Position numbers and translations under genes: made by a program. Under the pieces are notes generated by a model that was not told where the DNA came from, made no database searches, and saw only the letters and a list, made by a program, of their open reading frames with translations. This document shows positions 1-10,771 of a DNA stretch of 64,000 nucleotides, piece by piece (position 1 is the stretch's first letter; each line of letters opens with the position of its first letter). The stretch comes from Todiramphus chloris collaris (lineage: Eukaryota; Chordata; Aves; Coraciiformes; Alcedinidae), in the NCBI GenBank assembly GCA_025345505.1, contig JANVCC010000030.1, positions 3,088,123-3,152,122 of the forward strand, in the 5' to 3' direction.

Positions 1-266
1 TTTTCCTTCTTACACGCTTCAATAAACTTTTGCCACTGATTTCTGTTGGAGACAGGCCCCAGGATCTGCCTGAATGGCCATCCTTAACAAGAGAACAAAA
101 AGATCAGGTTGTTAATATTTCAAACAAAAGAGCACCGTTGTCTGCATAAGAGCAGAATTCATCCTGAAAAATGTCAAATGAATGGTTGCTTGTATGAAGT
201 TCTAGCTTGATATTGTAATGTTTATTTTCTTTATAATCCAAATTCCATCCTGTATTTTTCCCACAG
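1..266 (+). other. NCEH1: Last intron of NCEH1 (3' end only)
   Basis: This is non-coding sequence that ends in a pyrimidine-rich tract and CAG at 264-266, a normal splice acceptor. The reading frame of the following exon starts cleanly at 267, so the intron is phase 0. The first 40 bases contain an AATAAA-like string (about 22-27) in a T-rich setting. It could be the edge of an old retroelement, but too little is visible to say. Confidence 0.8.
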
Positions 267-884
267 CTTAGCAAAGAGGAGCACTTGACTATCAGACCAA
301 AACTGCAGGCCTTAATTTATCCAGTCCTCCAGGCATTTGACTTCAATACACCTTCTTATCAGCAGAACATGGATATGCCTATTCTTCGTCGTGATATCAT
401 GGTCAACTATTGGATAGATTATTTAAATGGTAATTATGACTTGGCTGAGTCACTGCTGATTAACAACCACACTGCTCTTGACATCAGCCAAGCTCTGTCT
501 TTCAGAGGACGCCTGAACTGGACATCTCTACTACCTTCATCGTTCAGAAAGAACTACAAGCCTGTAATACAAACCACAGGCAAGGCTGAAATCATCCAGG
601 AGATGCCAGCGCTGCTCGATGTACGAGCAGTCCCTCTCCTTGCAGAAAACGAAACTCTGCAGCTGCAGCCAAAGACTTACATCCTGACCTGTGAGAACGA
701 CATTCTGCGAGACGACGGGGTGATGTACGCCAGGCGCTTGGAGAACGCCGGCGTGGAAGTCACGCTCGATCACTTCCATGACTGCTTTCATGGCTGTATG
801 ATATTCACCATTTGGCCCACCAATTTCTCTGCAGGCTTGCAGACCAGGGACAGCTATATAAAATGGCTGGACGAAAACCTCTGA
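267..884 (+). CDS. NCEH1: Neutral cholesterol ester hydrolase 1, last coding exon (partial gene)
   Basis: This exon encodes the C-terminal 205 residues of an arylacetamide-deacetylase / hormone-sensitive-lipase family serine hydrolase, stop TGA at 882-884. NCEH1 is a single-pass ER-membrane enzyme that hydrolyses cholesteryl esters and 2-acetyl monoalkylglycerol ether. Visible hallmarks are the segment LRDDG, whose preceding Asp (codon 699-701, in ENDILRDDG) fits the catalytic acid, and FHG, whose His (codon 789-791) fits the catalytic base. The C-terminus [10 protein letters not shown] closely matches the vertebrate NCEH1 ending, and LNWTSLLP is also typical of this paralogue rather than AADAC. 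The nucleophile Ser (GDSAG-type motif) and the HGGG oxyanion motif lie in upstream exons outside the window. The exon opens at 267 in phase 0 (LSKEEH...), not at the first Met. One N-glycosylation sequon (NWT) and another (NET) are present. The frame is intact. Confidence 0.95.
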   Translation, partial: LSKEEHLTIRPKLQALIYPVLQAFDFNTPSYQQNMDMPILRRDIMVNYWIDYLNGNYDLAESLLINNHTALDISQALSFRGRLNWTSLLPSSFRKNYKPVIQTTGKAEIIQEMPALLDVRAVPLLAENETLQLQPKTYILTCENDILRDDGVMYARRLENAGVEVTLDHFHDCFHGCMIFTIWPTNFSAGLQTRDSYIKWLDENL

Positions 885-1685
885 AGAGAGAGGCTCTCTA
901 GAAGACACAGGGTGCTCAGCTTGAGTGTCACTTCTTGCTAAAGAGCCAACAGTGAAAAAGTGCACTTTTCCAAACTCAGACTTCATCTGTTCCACTGCAG
1001 CTGCTGGGGGTTACCAATCACTAACGACAGAGTTCACTGGCTCCACTGGCCTTGCCCAGCAGTGTTTTGAGAAATACTTTTACAAACTTTGTTTTTTTTT
1101 TTTCCCCCGCTTCTTTCAGACACTATTGCCAAACGTAAACAGATGTTGCGAAGGGAGAGCAGCATTCCTGTAGCATTCTCAACTGGCTATTACTTTCAAG
1201 CTTTTAACTCTTAATTAGGCACAAAGGCCACAGTTTCCAATTGATGTGAAGTAAAGCCAAGCACCTACATCGATATATGAAAATGTAAAAATGGGAGCTG
1301 GTTTTCAACAGCGATGAGCATTTGATGTCAAAGCAAATATCCCTTTGACAGCAGAGCCATGAATATGAATGTCAAGCATTGATTTAGGTGTTGGCTTTTA
1401 GAAACATCAACAAGTGGCTAGTTAAAATTTTTAGGTTTTTTTTTTTTTTTTAAAAAACAAAAAGCCCTTCTACACAGTTAAGGCCATACTAGGCAAGTCT
1501 CAGCCAAACATGTAACTCAGCTTTGGAATCTGGTCATTATTGCCTTTTAGTTATTTATATTTTATAAAAGCACAGGACTAAATATATTTTCAATTGAAAG
1601 TATTATAGCATACATACAAACATAGGTTAAAATATTACATGTAGCAGCAGAATTCAGGTTGCTTATCTGAGAGAACTTTAAAGCC

Positions 1686-1723
1686 GACTACTTATTTGCC
1701 TAAAGACTACTTATTTGCCTAAA
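1686..1723. repeat. Perfect 19-bp tandem duplication
   Basis: The unit GACTACTTATTTGCCTAAA occurs twice head to tail (1686-1704 and 1705-1723) with no mismatch. It lies in the probable NCEH1 3' UTR. Perfect identity suggests a recent slippage or duplication event. Confidence 0.9.
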
Positions 1724-4286
1724 AATGCGATTTCATCTGTGTTTAAAGCCTCACACAAAATACTGAGCTTACTAAAAATAATCTGCTGTGTGGTTTGCAC
1801 TAATGTTTGTAATTAATAGTAGAAGTTGTTGTTCATTGACTTTTCTTTTGTGCTTGTAGTGCTTATTGTATTTCATGCTTCCTGGTAGGAGGGAAGCAAG
1901 CAAACAGAAATGGGCTCTAATCTAGATGGGAGATGTTAAATCTGAGCTTCACAGCTAAACTTTTTCAATCTTGTAAACTGACCCAAAATGTTAGGTAAGA
2001 TGATCTCACTGTTGTGCAACAAATCTCTACAGTTTGAGCCAGTCTGTAAAGTTCAGACAAGCAGGACAGGGAATTGAAAACCCTTGTGACAGTGTGTGTT
2101 TTGTCCAGGATGCTTATGGCTTGCATAAACGAAGGTTGTGTCAAAAGCCCAGTGTTTCTAGGCAAAAAGGAGAGGGAACAGCAAACCCATGAACTAAACT
2201 AGTGGATTAAATTCATCCTTAGCTTTACCATGGACTTCCTGTGGGACCCCAGGAGAACAGCTTCATCACCGTATGCCTCACTTTCTTTTTCTGCAAGAGA
2301 GGGAGTGGTAATTTCTTACCTCACAAAGGAGCTGTGAGGCTGAATTCACAGGTGTCAGTGAATCACATGGATGTGATGTGACTGGCAGGCACTCAACACC
2401 TCCTGTAGCTTTTAAGTTTCCATCCTTCTCTAGAGGCTGGCTCCGAGCAGCCTGCCCCATGATGGGTGATGCTGGTAGGCTGTGGGTGCTCAGTTAGCTT
2501 ACCTCTGCCTTGGTTCCTGTGAAAAGATTGTAGAGTCAGGCTTCTTGGCTGTTGGGAGAGCATGCTAAAGGCAATTTCATTAGAGAATTTCTTACGGCAG
2601 GATTCTGAAAAGTTTTTTTGGGGGGAAAAAAAAAGATACTTGAAGATCAAACTGCCTTCTGTCATTTAAAATATATACAGACCAGTCCAATTTCACTGCA
2701 TTTAAAGGGAGTAAGAGAATGGCTTTACTGAATAAGTACTTCCTAGAAACATCAGGTTGTTCATGTGGTTGTATGTATTAAGAAGAGCTATTAATGAGGC
2801 AGGGCCTCACTGTAGGCTCAGTCGTGCAGGCTGAAACTGCTTTCTGGGCATAGTTTGATACAGAGATCACACGCCAAAGCTTTAGCAAGAGTGGCTCAGA
2901 TTCTTCTTCCATTTAGATCATTACAAAGACTCAGTGGAATTAGAGCAGCCAAGTGACAATCTGAATCACTATAAATTTTGGTCGAGACATCCAATTAACA
3001 CGGCAGAAGATTTCAAACATTTTTTCTGGATTTAAATCCTCTTTCCTCCTTTCCCCCATAAACACAACTTCAGTAGATAAAACTTCCACTCGAAACAGAC
3101 AGCAACCAAAGTTATGTCCATTTAAAGACAAATTCTTGAAGAAGGGTCTGCTCCAGCATCCTTTCCATGGTATGGAGACAGCTCCATTTATTTGACTTTA
3201 TACCATGACTCAAAAAATAACATTACACTGAGTTGTAACAACAGGCTTCTTCCTGGCTTTCCTGCTTAAAGAGTAAACCATCATCAGGAAAGATGTAATT
3301 TATATCCACTTGCCATCATTAAAAGACAGTAGTAGTGGGAAAAAAGTGGTTAATATGCCTATAAATTCTGTAATAATTAAGTTTGTCTGAGAGCTGTTTG
3401 CAAAGCTTTAGATCAGTATTTCTTTATAGCTGTTATAAATATCTGCTATGAAGCTATAATATAATTGCTGCTGTGTTTTTTTTTTAACTGATATGAAATG
3501 GAGAGCTGGAATATATATTCATGGAGTCAGCTGTGAATTTCCTTCATGCACTGAAGCACATTAAAGTCTTGGCACAAGAAGAGGTAATAAGTATATAACT
3601 GGACTGAATGTGTTTACTAAGTTGTGGTCAGCTTGATGCAACATCCAAGATCGCAGCACAACTTGGATGTGATGTTACAGTATTGACTAGTTAAGTCAAA
3701 ACGTCTTGACTACTTTTATCTTGTAGCTCTATGGCTTGAATACATGGTAGCTGTAAAGATGTGTGGTGGATCCTGTAACATATAAAATGAGGTCCGAGTT
3801 TCAGCTATAAAAGGGTCTTTTAGTATACAGCCACACAAGACACCTCATTAAAATTCAGCGTAAACCTTGAAGTAAGTATTAGTCCAAACTCATCTTTCTT
3901 CCTACTTTGCTTTGCTCTCCTTTGCACACAGTCCCCATGCCCAAAGTTGAGTGTTTATGGTTGTTTCAAGCTGAGCTGTTGCAAACTTCTAGAAACAGCC
4001 TTAAACTCAGCCAGGAACTCCCCTGGGGCTGGGACGTGTGGTTACAGAAAGCTGATGCCTGATTGCAAGAGATTAAGATTAATGAATGTTACGACACCTC
4101 AATTTGTTCATGTGCTTAGGCCCACATCTCCTGAAGTGTTTCCTCAGGTGAACTCAGCACCTTCATTCCTTGGTTATTTCACAGAGCAGCCTAGGGCACT
4201 TTGCATATTGTAGGATCAGATCAAGTATTTCTAACTCTGTTTCACCTGTGCATAGTAAAGAGGTAGTCTTCTTAAAGAAGATGGTC

Positions 4287-4292
4287 AATAAA
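4287..4292 (+). terminator. Candidate proximal NCEH1 poly(A) signal
   Basis: A canonical AATAAA lies here, followed about 50-70 bases later by the long T-rich block. It is a plausible proximal cleavage signal. Its use is unproven. Confidence 0.3.
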
Positions 4293-4337
4293 TTTGTCTA
4301 CTTAGCTTTTCATTGAATCAACAAGTGTGGCTAACTA

Positions 4338-4461
4338 CTTTTTGAAAATTGCCTTTTTTTTTTTTTTTTTTTTCTTTTTTCCTTTATTTTATTTTTTTTT
4401 TTTTTATTTAAGAATTGTGTTTTTCTTCTTTTTGAAAATTTTCTTTTTTTTTTTTTTTTTT
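4338..4461. repeat. T-rich low-complexity block with an internal 90-bp period
   Basis: Nearly pure T is interrupted by short C and A positions. The 13-mer CTTTTTGAAAATT begins the block at 4338 and recurs at 4428, each copy followed by about 20 Ts. The block may therefore have grown by a local duplication of about 90 bp rather than by simple slippage alone. Confidence 0.8.
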
Positions 4462-4960
4462 AGCCTGCTCCCACAATTAGACTTTTATCTATCTGTTGCA
4501 AGAATAGCTTGTTCCTGATGGCCATCAAAGCATTCAAATGTAAGCTTAAAAAAAACCCCCAAAACTCACATAACAAAACTTACAGTCGTTTGTATTCTAC
4601 TTTCACAGATGTGGGAACTGTATTAGCAAGTCTCCAGTATTTTGGCCAATATTTGCGGGGATAAATAGATGTTTGTCTCCCTAGCTTAGGACCTCTTAAA
4701 GGATGGGTGTTCAGCATTTCTGAAAACCCAGACCTATTTAAAGATGTTTCATGGTGCATAAAAAAAAATCATAAATAAGATTAATTTCCTAACCTTCGTC
4801 TAAGTAATTCCAAAATTGAATCCCTAGCCAAAGCAGAAGGCCATTGTGGGTTTTTGGCCCTACAAACTAAGAAATGCTTTATCTTTAAAACATTATTTTG
4901 TAGTGTTTGGGCCTCTCTATTTTTTTAAACTTTTACCAAACTTTATTAGAAACCTTTTCA

Positions 4961-4966
4961 AATAAA
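4961..4966 (+). terminator. Candidate NCEH1 poly(A) signal
   Basis: A canonical AATAAA lies about 4.1 kb after the stop codon. The downstream GT-rich element is modest (GGGTTAACCTGTGTT). Possible but unproven. Confidence 0.3.
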
Positions 4967-5221
4967 AGTATTAGAAGTGGGTTAACCTGTGTTAAATGTT
5001 TTAAGCTGCTATGATCTGTAACAAGGATATTGTTAAACAAAGTCAGATGGTTTAATGTTCTCTTAGTTATGATGTCCAAACCCCAAAGTACAGAAAACTT
5101 GTTATGAAAGCATTCAATATGTTACGCATGACCGTTTTTTGCTTCTTTCCCAGTGCAGGGAAAAGCTCTTGTAAGGTCTGTTACCCAGTGTGATTGAGAT
5201 GTGCTATCAAAATGAAGGACA

Positions 5222-5231
5222 AATAAATAAA
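5222..5231 (+). terminator. Overlapping double AATAAA, best distal poly(A) candidate for NCEH1
   Basis: Two AATAAA hexamers overlap as AATAAATAAA, followed by a short GT-containing stretch and a run of Ts at about 5250-5260. This is the classical layout of an efficient vertebrate cleavage site. It would give a 3' UTR of about 4.35 kb. Confidence 0.45.
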
Positions 5232-5850
5232 GTTAAATATATCTGTGATTTTTTTTTTTTCCCCGGCACCACCGAATTTCTCTTCTGATACACAACATTT
5301 CCAATTCGAGTTTTCATTTAGCAGAGGTCAGTGAAACAGAATGAGACACCTCAGAGTTCCCGAAGAAATGCTGAACCAAAGCCAAGGTTGTTTTTAAGGC
5401 AGGAAACCTTACCTTGAGCTGTGAGTGTGACCTCCTCTTTGTTCTGCCAAATGATGAAGAGTGACCACATCTGCTGGTGTTGAGCAGCGGATGGTATCTC
5501 CACTGCTGGTCTCTTTCAAGATAGGCAGCAGAGCTTGTGTTCTGCATTCTGATCTATAAACACGTTTTTATATCTTTATAGATTATGAACATGTTTGAAA
5601 TCTGGTTTAGACAGTGAAATCCTGTGTTCTGTTTTCATTTCTATTTGCCTTCCTTTCACATTCCTTCGTTCTGAACCATTACCCTTTTTCTTCCCCTGCT
5701 CTATTAATGGTCACAGCAGCATTACTTTTGAAGTACCCTAATGTGGGGGTTTGCCATTTTGTCCAGCAGGTTCCTGTGGCCTTCACAGAATAGGTATCTT
5801 TCCTCCTGCTGGAAAAAGTGCTGGGGAAAAAAAGCTTCAAAGGATTTATA

Positions 5851-5918
5851 AGCCTGTTTTTAAGTCAGCAGGAGTCACACTCCTGCTTGCATTAAATTTA
5901 ATGCCTTAAAAACAGGCT
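5851..5918. repeat. Nested inverted repeat forming a three-stem (cruciform/cloverleaf-like) structure
   Basis: The outer arms AGCCTGTTTTTAAG (5851-5864) and CTTAAAAACAGGCT (5905-5918) are perfect 14-bp complements. Inside lie two further perfect palindromes: AGCAGGAGT / ACTCCTGCT (5867-5875 and 5879-5887, loop CAC), and the 16-bp palindrome GCATTAAATTTAATGC (5889-5904). Only three unpaired linker bases remain (5865, 5866, 5888), so practically the whole 68 bp can fold. I do not recognise a family. A foldback or MITE-type element and a structured RNA are both possible. Confidence 0.9.
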
Positions 5919-6003
5919 GAGCCTTCTACAACATTTTTTTTCCAGTCATGTTTTTTTGGATTTAGTAAAAAACGACTGTGCAGGGCAAGGCCAGGGAAGC
6001 ATC

Positions 6004-6138
6004 TCGCAGAGCCGGCAGCATTCGTGCACGTTGTCTCGTGCTGGGTGCCGCCGCGGGAGGATGCACAGCGAGCACCCACTGAAGGACGCGCTGCCGCCCG
6101 CGCTGCGCTTCCGTGGGCGCTGTGCCATGAAGCGTCTG
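6004..6138. promoter_or_regulatory. Small orphan CpG cluster
   Basis: About 18 CpG dinucleotides by my count occur in roughly 135 bp, inside sequence where CpG is otherwise rare. No known gene starts here. It might be an orphan CpG island (enhancer, lncRNA promoter, or a remnant). Several frames are open because of base composition, but none is recognisable. Confidence 0.5.
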
Positions 6139-7306
6139 GCACAAACCCCTCAACAGCACCTTCAAATGGCATTGGCTGAGTGTGTGAGGCATCTTAATTG
6201 AAGCGTTAATCTGCCATAGATGCAGCACACTTGATTTGCAGAACTGCGGTGCTGGTGAGTACGAGACATGCGTGGGGCTGGCTAACACACCAAAACTCAC
6301 AGGACAAACAACCTTGGAGGCTGAGCCTGGTACCAAGAACATCTCTGATTGCACAGGATGCCTCCATGGTGCTGGAGCTGTATTTCCCTGTTCCCACACA
6401 GCACCCTTTTTCCCACCCCTTACCTTCAAGTGCAGGACCAGAGCAGCAGCGGGTGCATGGTGGAGCTGTGACCCCGGTGTCCTTCCACACCATGGCCAGG
6501 CAGCCCATGCAGCCTCGTGCCTCTGCACCCAGCAATCCCAGACTTCACCAGCATCCCTCTTGCTGGGCACTGCTCCTGGCCTCACACTTAGAAAACTCTT
6601 TGGAGCCAGGCCATGGTTTATTTTGTTCATCCCCAGGGGAGGCACACATTTTCTCTCTTAACTTCATTTTTTTGGGCACTAATCCAATGGCATTTATTCA
6701 TTTTATAAATGTTGTTTAAATAGTTGGCAGCACAACATTAATATGAGATGCAGTTTTACACCTAATGTAAATGTCATAATTTTTCACAATGATTTTCTAC
6801 AGCATTTTGAAGTGTTTATCAGCTATTCAACAGGAACACAGGCAAAAGAAAATAAAACCACACAAACCCCTCCTCTCCACGCACACATTAAAAAAACCCC
6901 AAAAACGAAACAAACAAAAAAAGAAACCCTGCAGTGGCTCCTTTAAAACTGTTTTGACATAAACTATATTTAAAAGAACTCTTTCTGACTTTAAATAAGC
7001 AAGAAAACATTATTTCCACCACAACCGCTTGTTCTTTTCTGAAGCAACATCTCTACAAACCACAGGAATCTCGTCATAAGACAGTCTAAGGAGACAGGAG
7101 AGGCTAAGGGGAGAATATATTCTATATGCAGAGATGTAAACTAACGATAACAATTGGTATCCCACCACCCAAGTGCCATCGAGACGTGGGATTCAGAGTC
7201 TGGAGGAGGACTAAGAAAGAAACTTTTTACTGTTAAGCCTGGAATGTCATTACAGCTGCATTTCAGGCTGAGGTTTTAAATTAAAATCCAATCATCGCCA
7301 CGATTG

Positions 7307-7320
7307 CCAGCAGAGGGAGC
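7307..7320 (+). promoter_or_regulatory. Possible CTCF-type motif
   Basis: CCAGCAGAGGGA matches 11 of 12 positions of the CTCF core CCASYAGRKGGC in + orientation. Such matches occur by chance at appreciable rates, so this is only a candidate. Confidence 0.25.
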
Positions 7321-7661
7321 ACGGAAAACAAAGACTCGTTTGAAAAAGTCCGGCGGGTTTCAAAAAGCAAACTGCAAAACCGAAAGGGTTGTCGCTGGAA
7401 CGGCACCAAAACATTTGTGGCTGCCCAGCCCCTGACTTGTGCTTTCACGCATCAACAAGACATGAAACTCACATAATGGGAAAGTACACAGATCCCTTGC
7501 AAAAATACAAAACCCAAACCCCCCCAGCGTGAATCACTTTCAGCCCTTGGAATGCCATCGGGATTTTTTTTTTTCAGGTGTTCTGGCTGCTGTTGGTCTG
7601 GGTTTTCCAAGCCGACCGGGCTGTCTGGTTATTCAGGTCAGGCTGTAGGCGTCCGTGCACG

Positions 7662-7683
7662 TTTCTGTTCCGCAGAACAGAAA
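7662..7683. repeat. Perfect 9-bp inverted repeat, 4-base spacer
   Basis: TTTCTGTTC and GAACAGAAA flank CGCA. The arms contain TGTTC/GAACA, the steroid-receptor half-site, but in everted rather than the normal inverted arrangement. Confidence 0.7.
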
Positions 7684-8972
7684 GAACGCGGGAAGGCAGC
7701 GCAGGGAGTTCTGCCTTGCTGAGCCGAGGGCACGGCTATGGGGTCCCGGACGGCTGTATTTCCAGGACTATCTCCACTGCCTTCGTATCCATCTGGCTTT
7801 GTCAATGAGGGATGCATGGAGGCACAGCAGCATCTCCGGAACTCTACAGAGAGCTGAGTGCCCCTGGAAATGGAGGCAATTCGACCCTCAAGGATAATAC
7901 GCTTGTGCCATGGCATTTCTGCTCCTTTCAAGGTGCATAAGGCAACTCGATGCAAGCGAAAGGTGACTTTTATAGGTCCTGTGCACCTGCTTGTGATGCT
8001 GGGAGGAGGAGAGGGCCTGTCTGAGAGCCCCACTGGCAAAGCAGCCCTGCCAATCTGCTCTGGAGCCCCAGGGAGCCAGTGTTACTTGGCACAGTCAGCA
8101 GTTAGTTGAGCTTTGTGTTGTTTTAGTGACTGGATGAGTTACCCTTGATGCTTTTCACCATCCGGCCACATGCACAAACCCCACACTGCGTTAACTGCCA
8201 TCGCATCATCTGCTCCAGTGCCATCATCCCTGCCATGCAAACGTGCTGTGGGTTGTGAAAGACTGCAAAGGAAGAACAAGGCAGCAAAGCAGCAGCACAC
8301 ATTTAGTATCACTGCATCTACTTCTGATGGGTTTTCCATCCCCCCAAAATCCCACGCTGAAGAGCATACAAAGGCAGGAGTCAGAAACCTCCCTGCTGCA
8401 GCCGGAGAGGCCGGTGTGAGGGATCAGGGGCTGCACCCAGAGCTCCACAAACTTCTACGCTTCCTTTTGCATTCCTGTTTTTCACCACCATTTCCTCTGC
8501 AGAAGTGGAACAGAGCTTACCAGACTTTCAAACTATCATACCATTACATTTCAAATCCTGCTTTTGGTCATCTGTGTGGACAGTCAAGGGAGGGAAGAGG
8601 ATATTTGTTATTTTACAGTCACTGCAATGAGTTGGACGCACAGCCTATGCCTGATTTTGATCATGAAGAGCCAGCAGCTTAGTTCAGGTCCTGTATGATC
8701 TGCTCAGATTCAAGGCAGAGATCGCATCATGGATTTGTATTTAATGTCAAACCCCAGAGCAGTGAGCATACACAGTGTCTGCAAGGACTCCCTGAGCACA
8801 AACAGAGCCTTCATTGGTTGTCCAACTGCATAGCAGAAGTATGAAAATCAAAACCAGGTTTACAAATGTGAGAACAGCTCACCATGAGCCATACAATGAA
8901 GCTGGTGAAGCAGAAGCTTTTAGCCTGAGACAATGTGTATTTTGAAGCACATTCTAAGGAGCTCTTTATTAT

Positions 8973-9014
8973 AATTATTTTTTTTATATGTGTATATACA
9001 CACACATATATATA
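8973..9014. repeat. T-run plus (TA/TG/CA) simple repeat
   Basis: A T run is followed by alternating TATG/TATA/CACA sequence. It is low-complexity and partly self-complementary. Confidence 0.75.
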
Positions 9015-10523
9015 TGTTGCAATAATACAAATTTAGAACCACTTCATTAAGGATTATAGACTGACCCTAGGTTTGTAATGGTCCTTTTAGTCAGACTAAA
9101 ATGGTGCTATTGGCAAGACGTTGGGCTCAGGCCACCTGTTTTGACAAGTGTTTGATCATCAGTTTCTTGGTCTGGTGATCTTCTCACCTGAATGAGTTTC
9201 CAAGGGAGTGCCTGAGTTTAAGCAAGCTCTAAAAACTAACCTGCCCCTTGAGGCAGATGCACATGCTTACTTACCTCAGACACCCATCGCGTCTTTTTAG
9301 GACTTTACTTCAAAATGTGAATCACAATTTTAACTTACTTTTCCACGTTACTTTGAAATGCATCTTTATCCTGAGTAGAGTTTATTCTTACCTCAGCACC
9401 TCTTCTGTGCCTGCCCAGAATCATATCTCCTGAGCCATGAAAGGTCGTTTACTGTTTGCATATTAACCCAGCAGAGCCAACACAGATGGGAGCTCTTCCT
9501 TTAAAGCTTCCTCAACAGACTTGTTTACTAACCTGTCATCAGTTAAGGGCAGCAGGGTTAACTTAGCACCTCTTCGTATTTGGTTACAAGGCATCGAAGC
9601 AACTCAGCTTGACCCGGTCTCAGTTTTCAGAGCTGCACTTGGGAGCAAAACTAACTAGCTTTCAACATTCAAATCAATCAGGGCACATAAATCATTAAAA
9701 GCTAATATGTGCCAGGATCCATAAGGAACTTTTGCAGTCACTTATCTTCCAGATAAAAACAAGTTAAAGCAGAAAGTGCTTTTCCTGTTAATAGCTCACC
9801 CTTTTCCTAAGTAACTTTCAGGAGCCAGGGGATCTTTCCTGTGTGGGAAGTAGGGCACTGGACGGGAAAGTTTAAGAAGCAACAAAACCAGCAAGGGCTG
9901 GAGATCAGTTGAGCTAAACGTTCACGTCCCCACTGGCCCTGGCAGCAGCAGCAGCTCTCCCACGAGCAGAGCCAGCCCTCGGCACGGCAGGGGCAGCTCT
10001 TGAGCCCCTGGTATTGCTGGGGGGAATTCCACCACTCATGTCACTGCACAATTTTCTCCCGACCAGAGCCTGGGTGTGTGCCAGCTCTTCATAAACAGCG
10101 AGGCAAAACAATGAGGGCGTTTACTCATCTAGGCTTGCAGGAAGAGATTATTAATTTGACCAAAACAGCTCATTTGCAGCCTGGGGAGCCCCTCTTCTGC
10201 TCCTTGATAGAGCTGGAGCAGCCAAAGGCCAGGATTCACAACTAGCCCAGTGCTCAGCTGCCTGTGTTTGACTTAAACTACATGATTTCAATAGCCTACC
10301 TGTGCAAGGCAATGCCCAAGCCACCAGTTCACCAGAGTGTCAGCAATGATTAGTCAAGTAAGGATTTTAGTACATAAACACACTGTCGTGAGCTGGCAAT
10401 TGCACTGACTGAGCAGGTTTGCTATTTTCTTTCTTGACAATCTTCCTACTGTAGGCTTCGGAGCACAGGGAGTCCTCTGAAAATATTATATTCCTCACAG
10501 CAGCTGAGGAGACTTAGCTATTT

Positions 10524-10771
10524 AGAATCATGGAATGGTTTGGGTTGAAAAGGACCTTAAAGATCTCGTTCCAAGCCCCTGCCATAGGCAGAGACTCCTC
10601 CCACTAGACCAGGTTGCTCAAAGCCCCATTCACCCCAGCCTTGAAAACTACCAAGGATGGATGGGGCATCCAGAGCTTCTCTGGGCAACGTGTGCCAGTC
10701 TCTCACCACCCTCACAGTGAAGAACTCCTTTCTTACATCTAATCTAAATCTCCCCTCTTACAGTTTAAAGC
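10524..10771 (-). mobile_element. CR1 LINE 3' fragment (first part, interrupted by LTR)
   Basis: The sequence reads, in reverse orientation, as the 3' end of an avian CR1 retrotransposon: AGAATCATGGAATGG, then GGGTTG, AGACCAGGTTGCTCAAAGCC, a GGGGCATCCA box and the TCTAATCTAAATCT block. The + strand shows the complement, so the element lies on the - strand. It stops abruptly at CAGTTTAAAGC, and the expected continuation (CATTA...) resumes at 11333 after the inserted LTR. Confidence 0.92.
10766..10771. repeat. Target-site duplication, left copy
   Basis: TAAAGC abuts the TGTG start of the LTR and is repeated exactly at 11327-11332 after its CTACA end. A 6-bp duplication is typical of many retroviral integrations. 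Confidence 0.85.

Larger units (their letters stand above)
885..5260 (+). other. NCEH1: NCEH1 3' UTR and downstream flank
   Basis: AT-rich sequence without supportable coding potential follows the NCEH1 stop. It holds homopolymer T runs (about 1090, 1438-1452, 3476-3485), a perfect 19-bp tandem duplication (1686-1723), a long T-rich block (4338-4461) and several AATAAA hexamers. The true 3' end is not determinable from sequence alone. The tandem hexamers near 5222 with a T-rich tract downstream are the best distal candidate. Confidence 0.55.
5261..10523. other. Intergenic region NCEH1-TNFSF10, part 1
   Basis: I see no supportable exon here. Contents are the nested inverted repeat at 5851-5918, a CpG-dense patch at about 6004-6138, an A-rich stretch at about 6840-6930, a CTCF-like motif at 7307, a short inverted repeat at 7662-7683 inside moderately CpG-rich sequence, and an AT/TATG simple-repeat stretch at about 8973-9014. 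The short ORFs in the area have no recognisable family. Confidence 0.6.

Noticed and set aside
537..995. 152-codon ORF on the - strand over the NCEH1 exon
   Set aside because: Shadow of the real coding exon. No recognisable product.
6743..6946. A-rich tail at about 6.84-6.93 kb considered as a retroposon poly(A) tail
   Set aside because: The A-rich stretch is interrupted by many Cs, no target duplication was found, and no retrocopy body is recognisable upstream.
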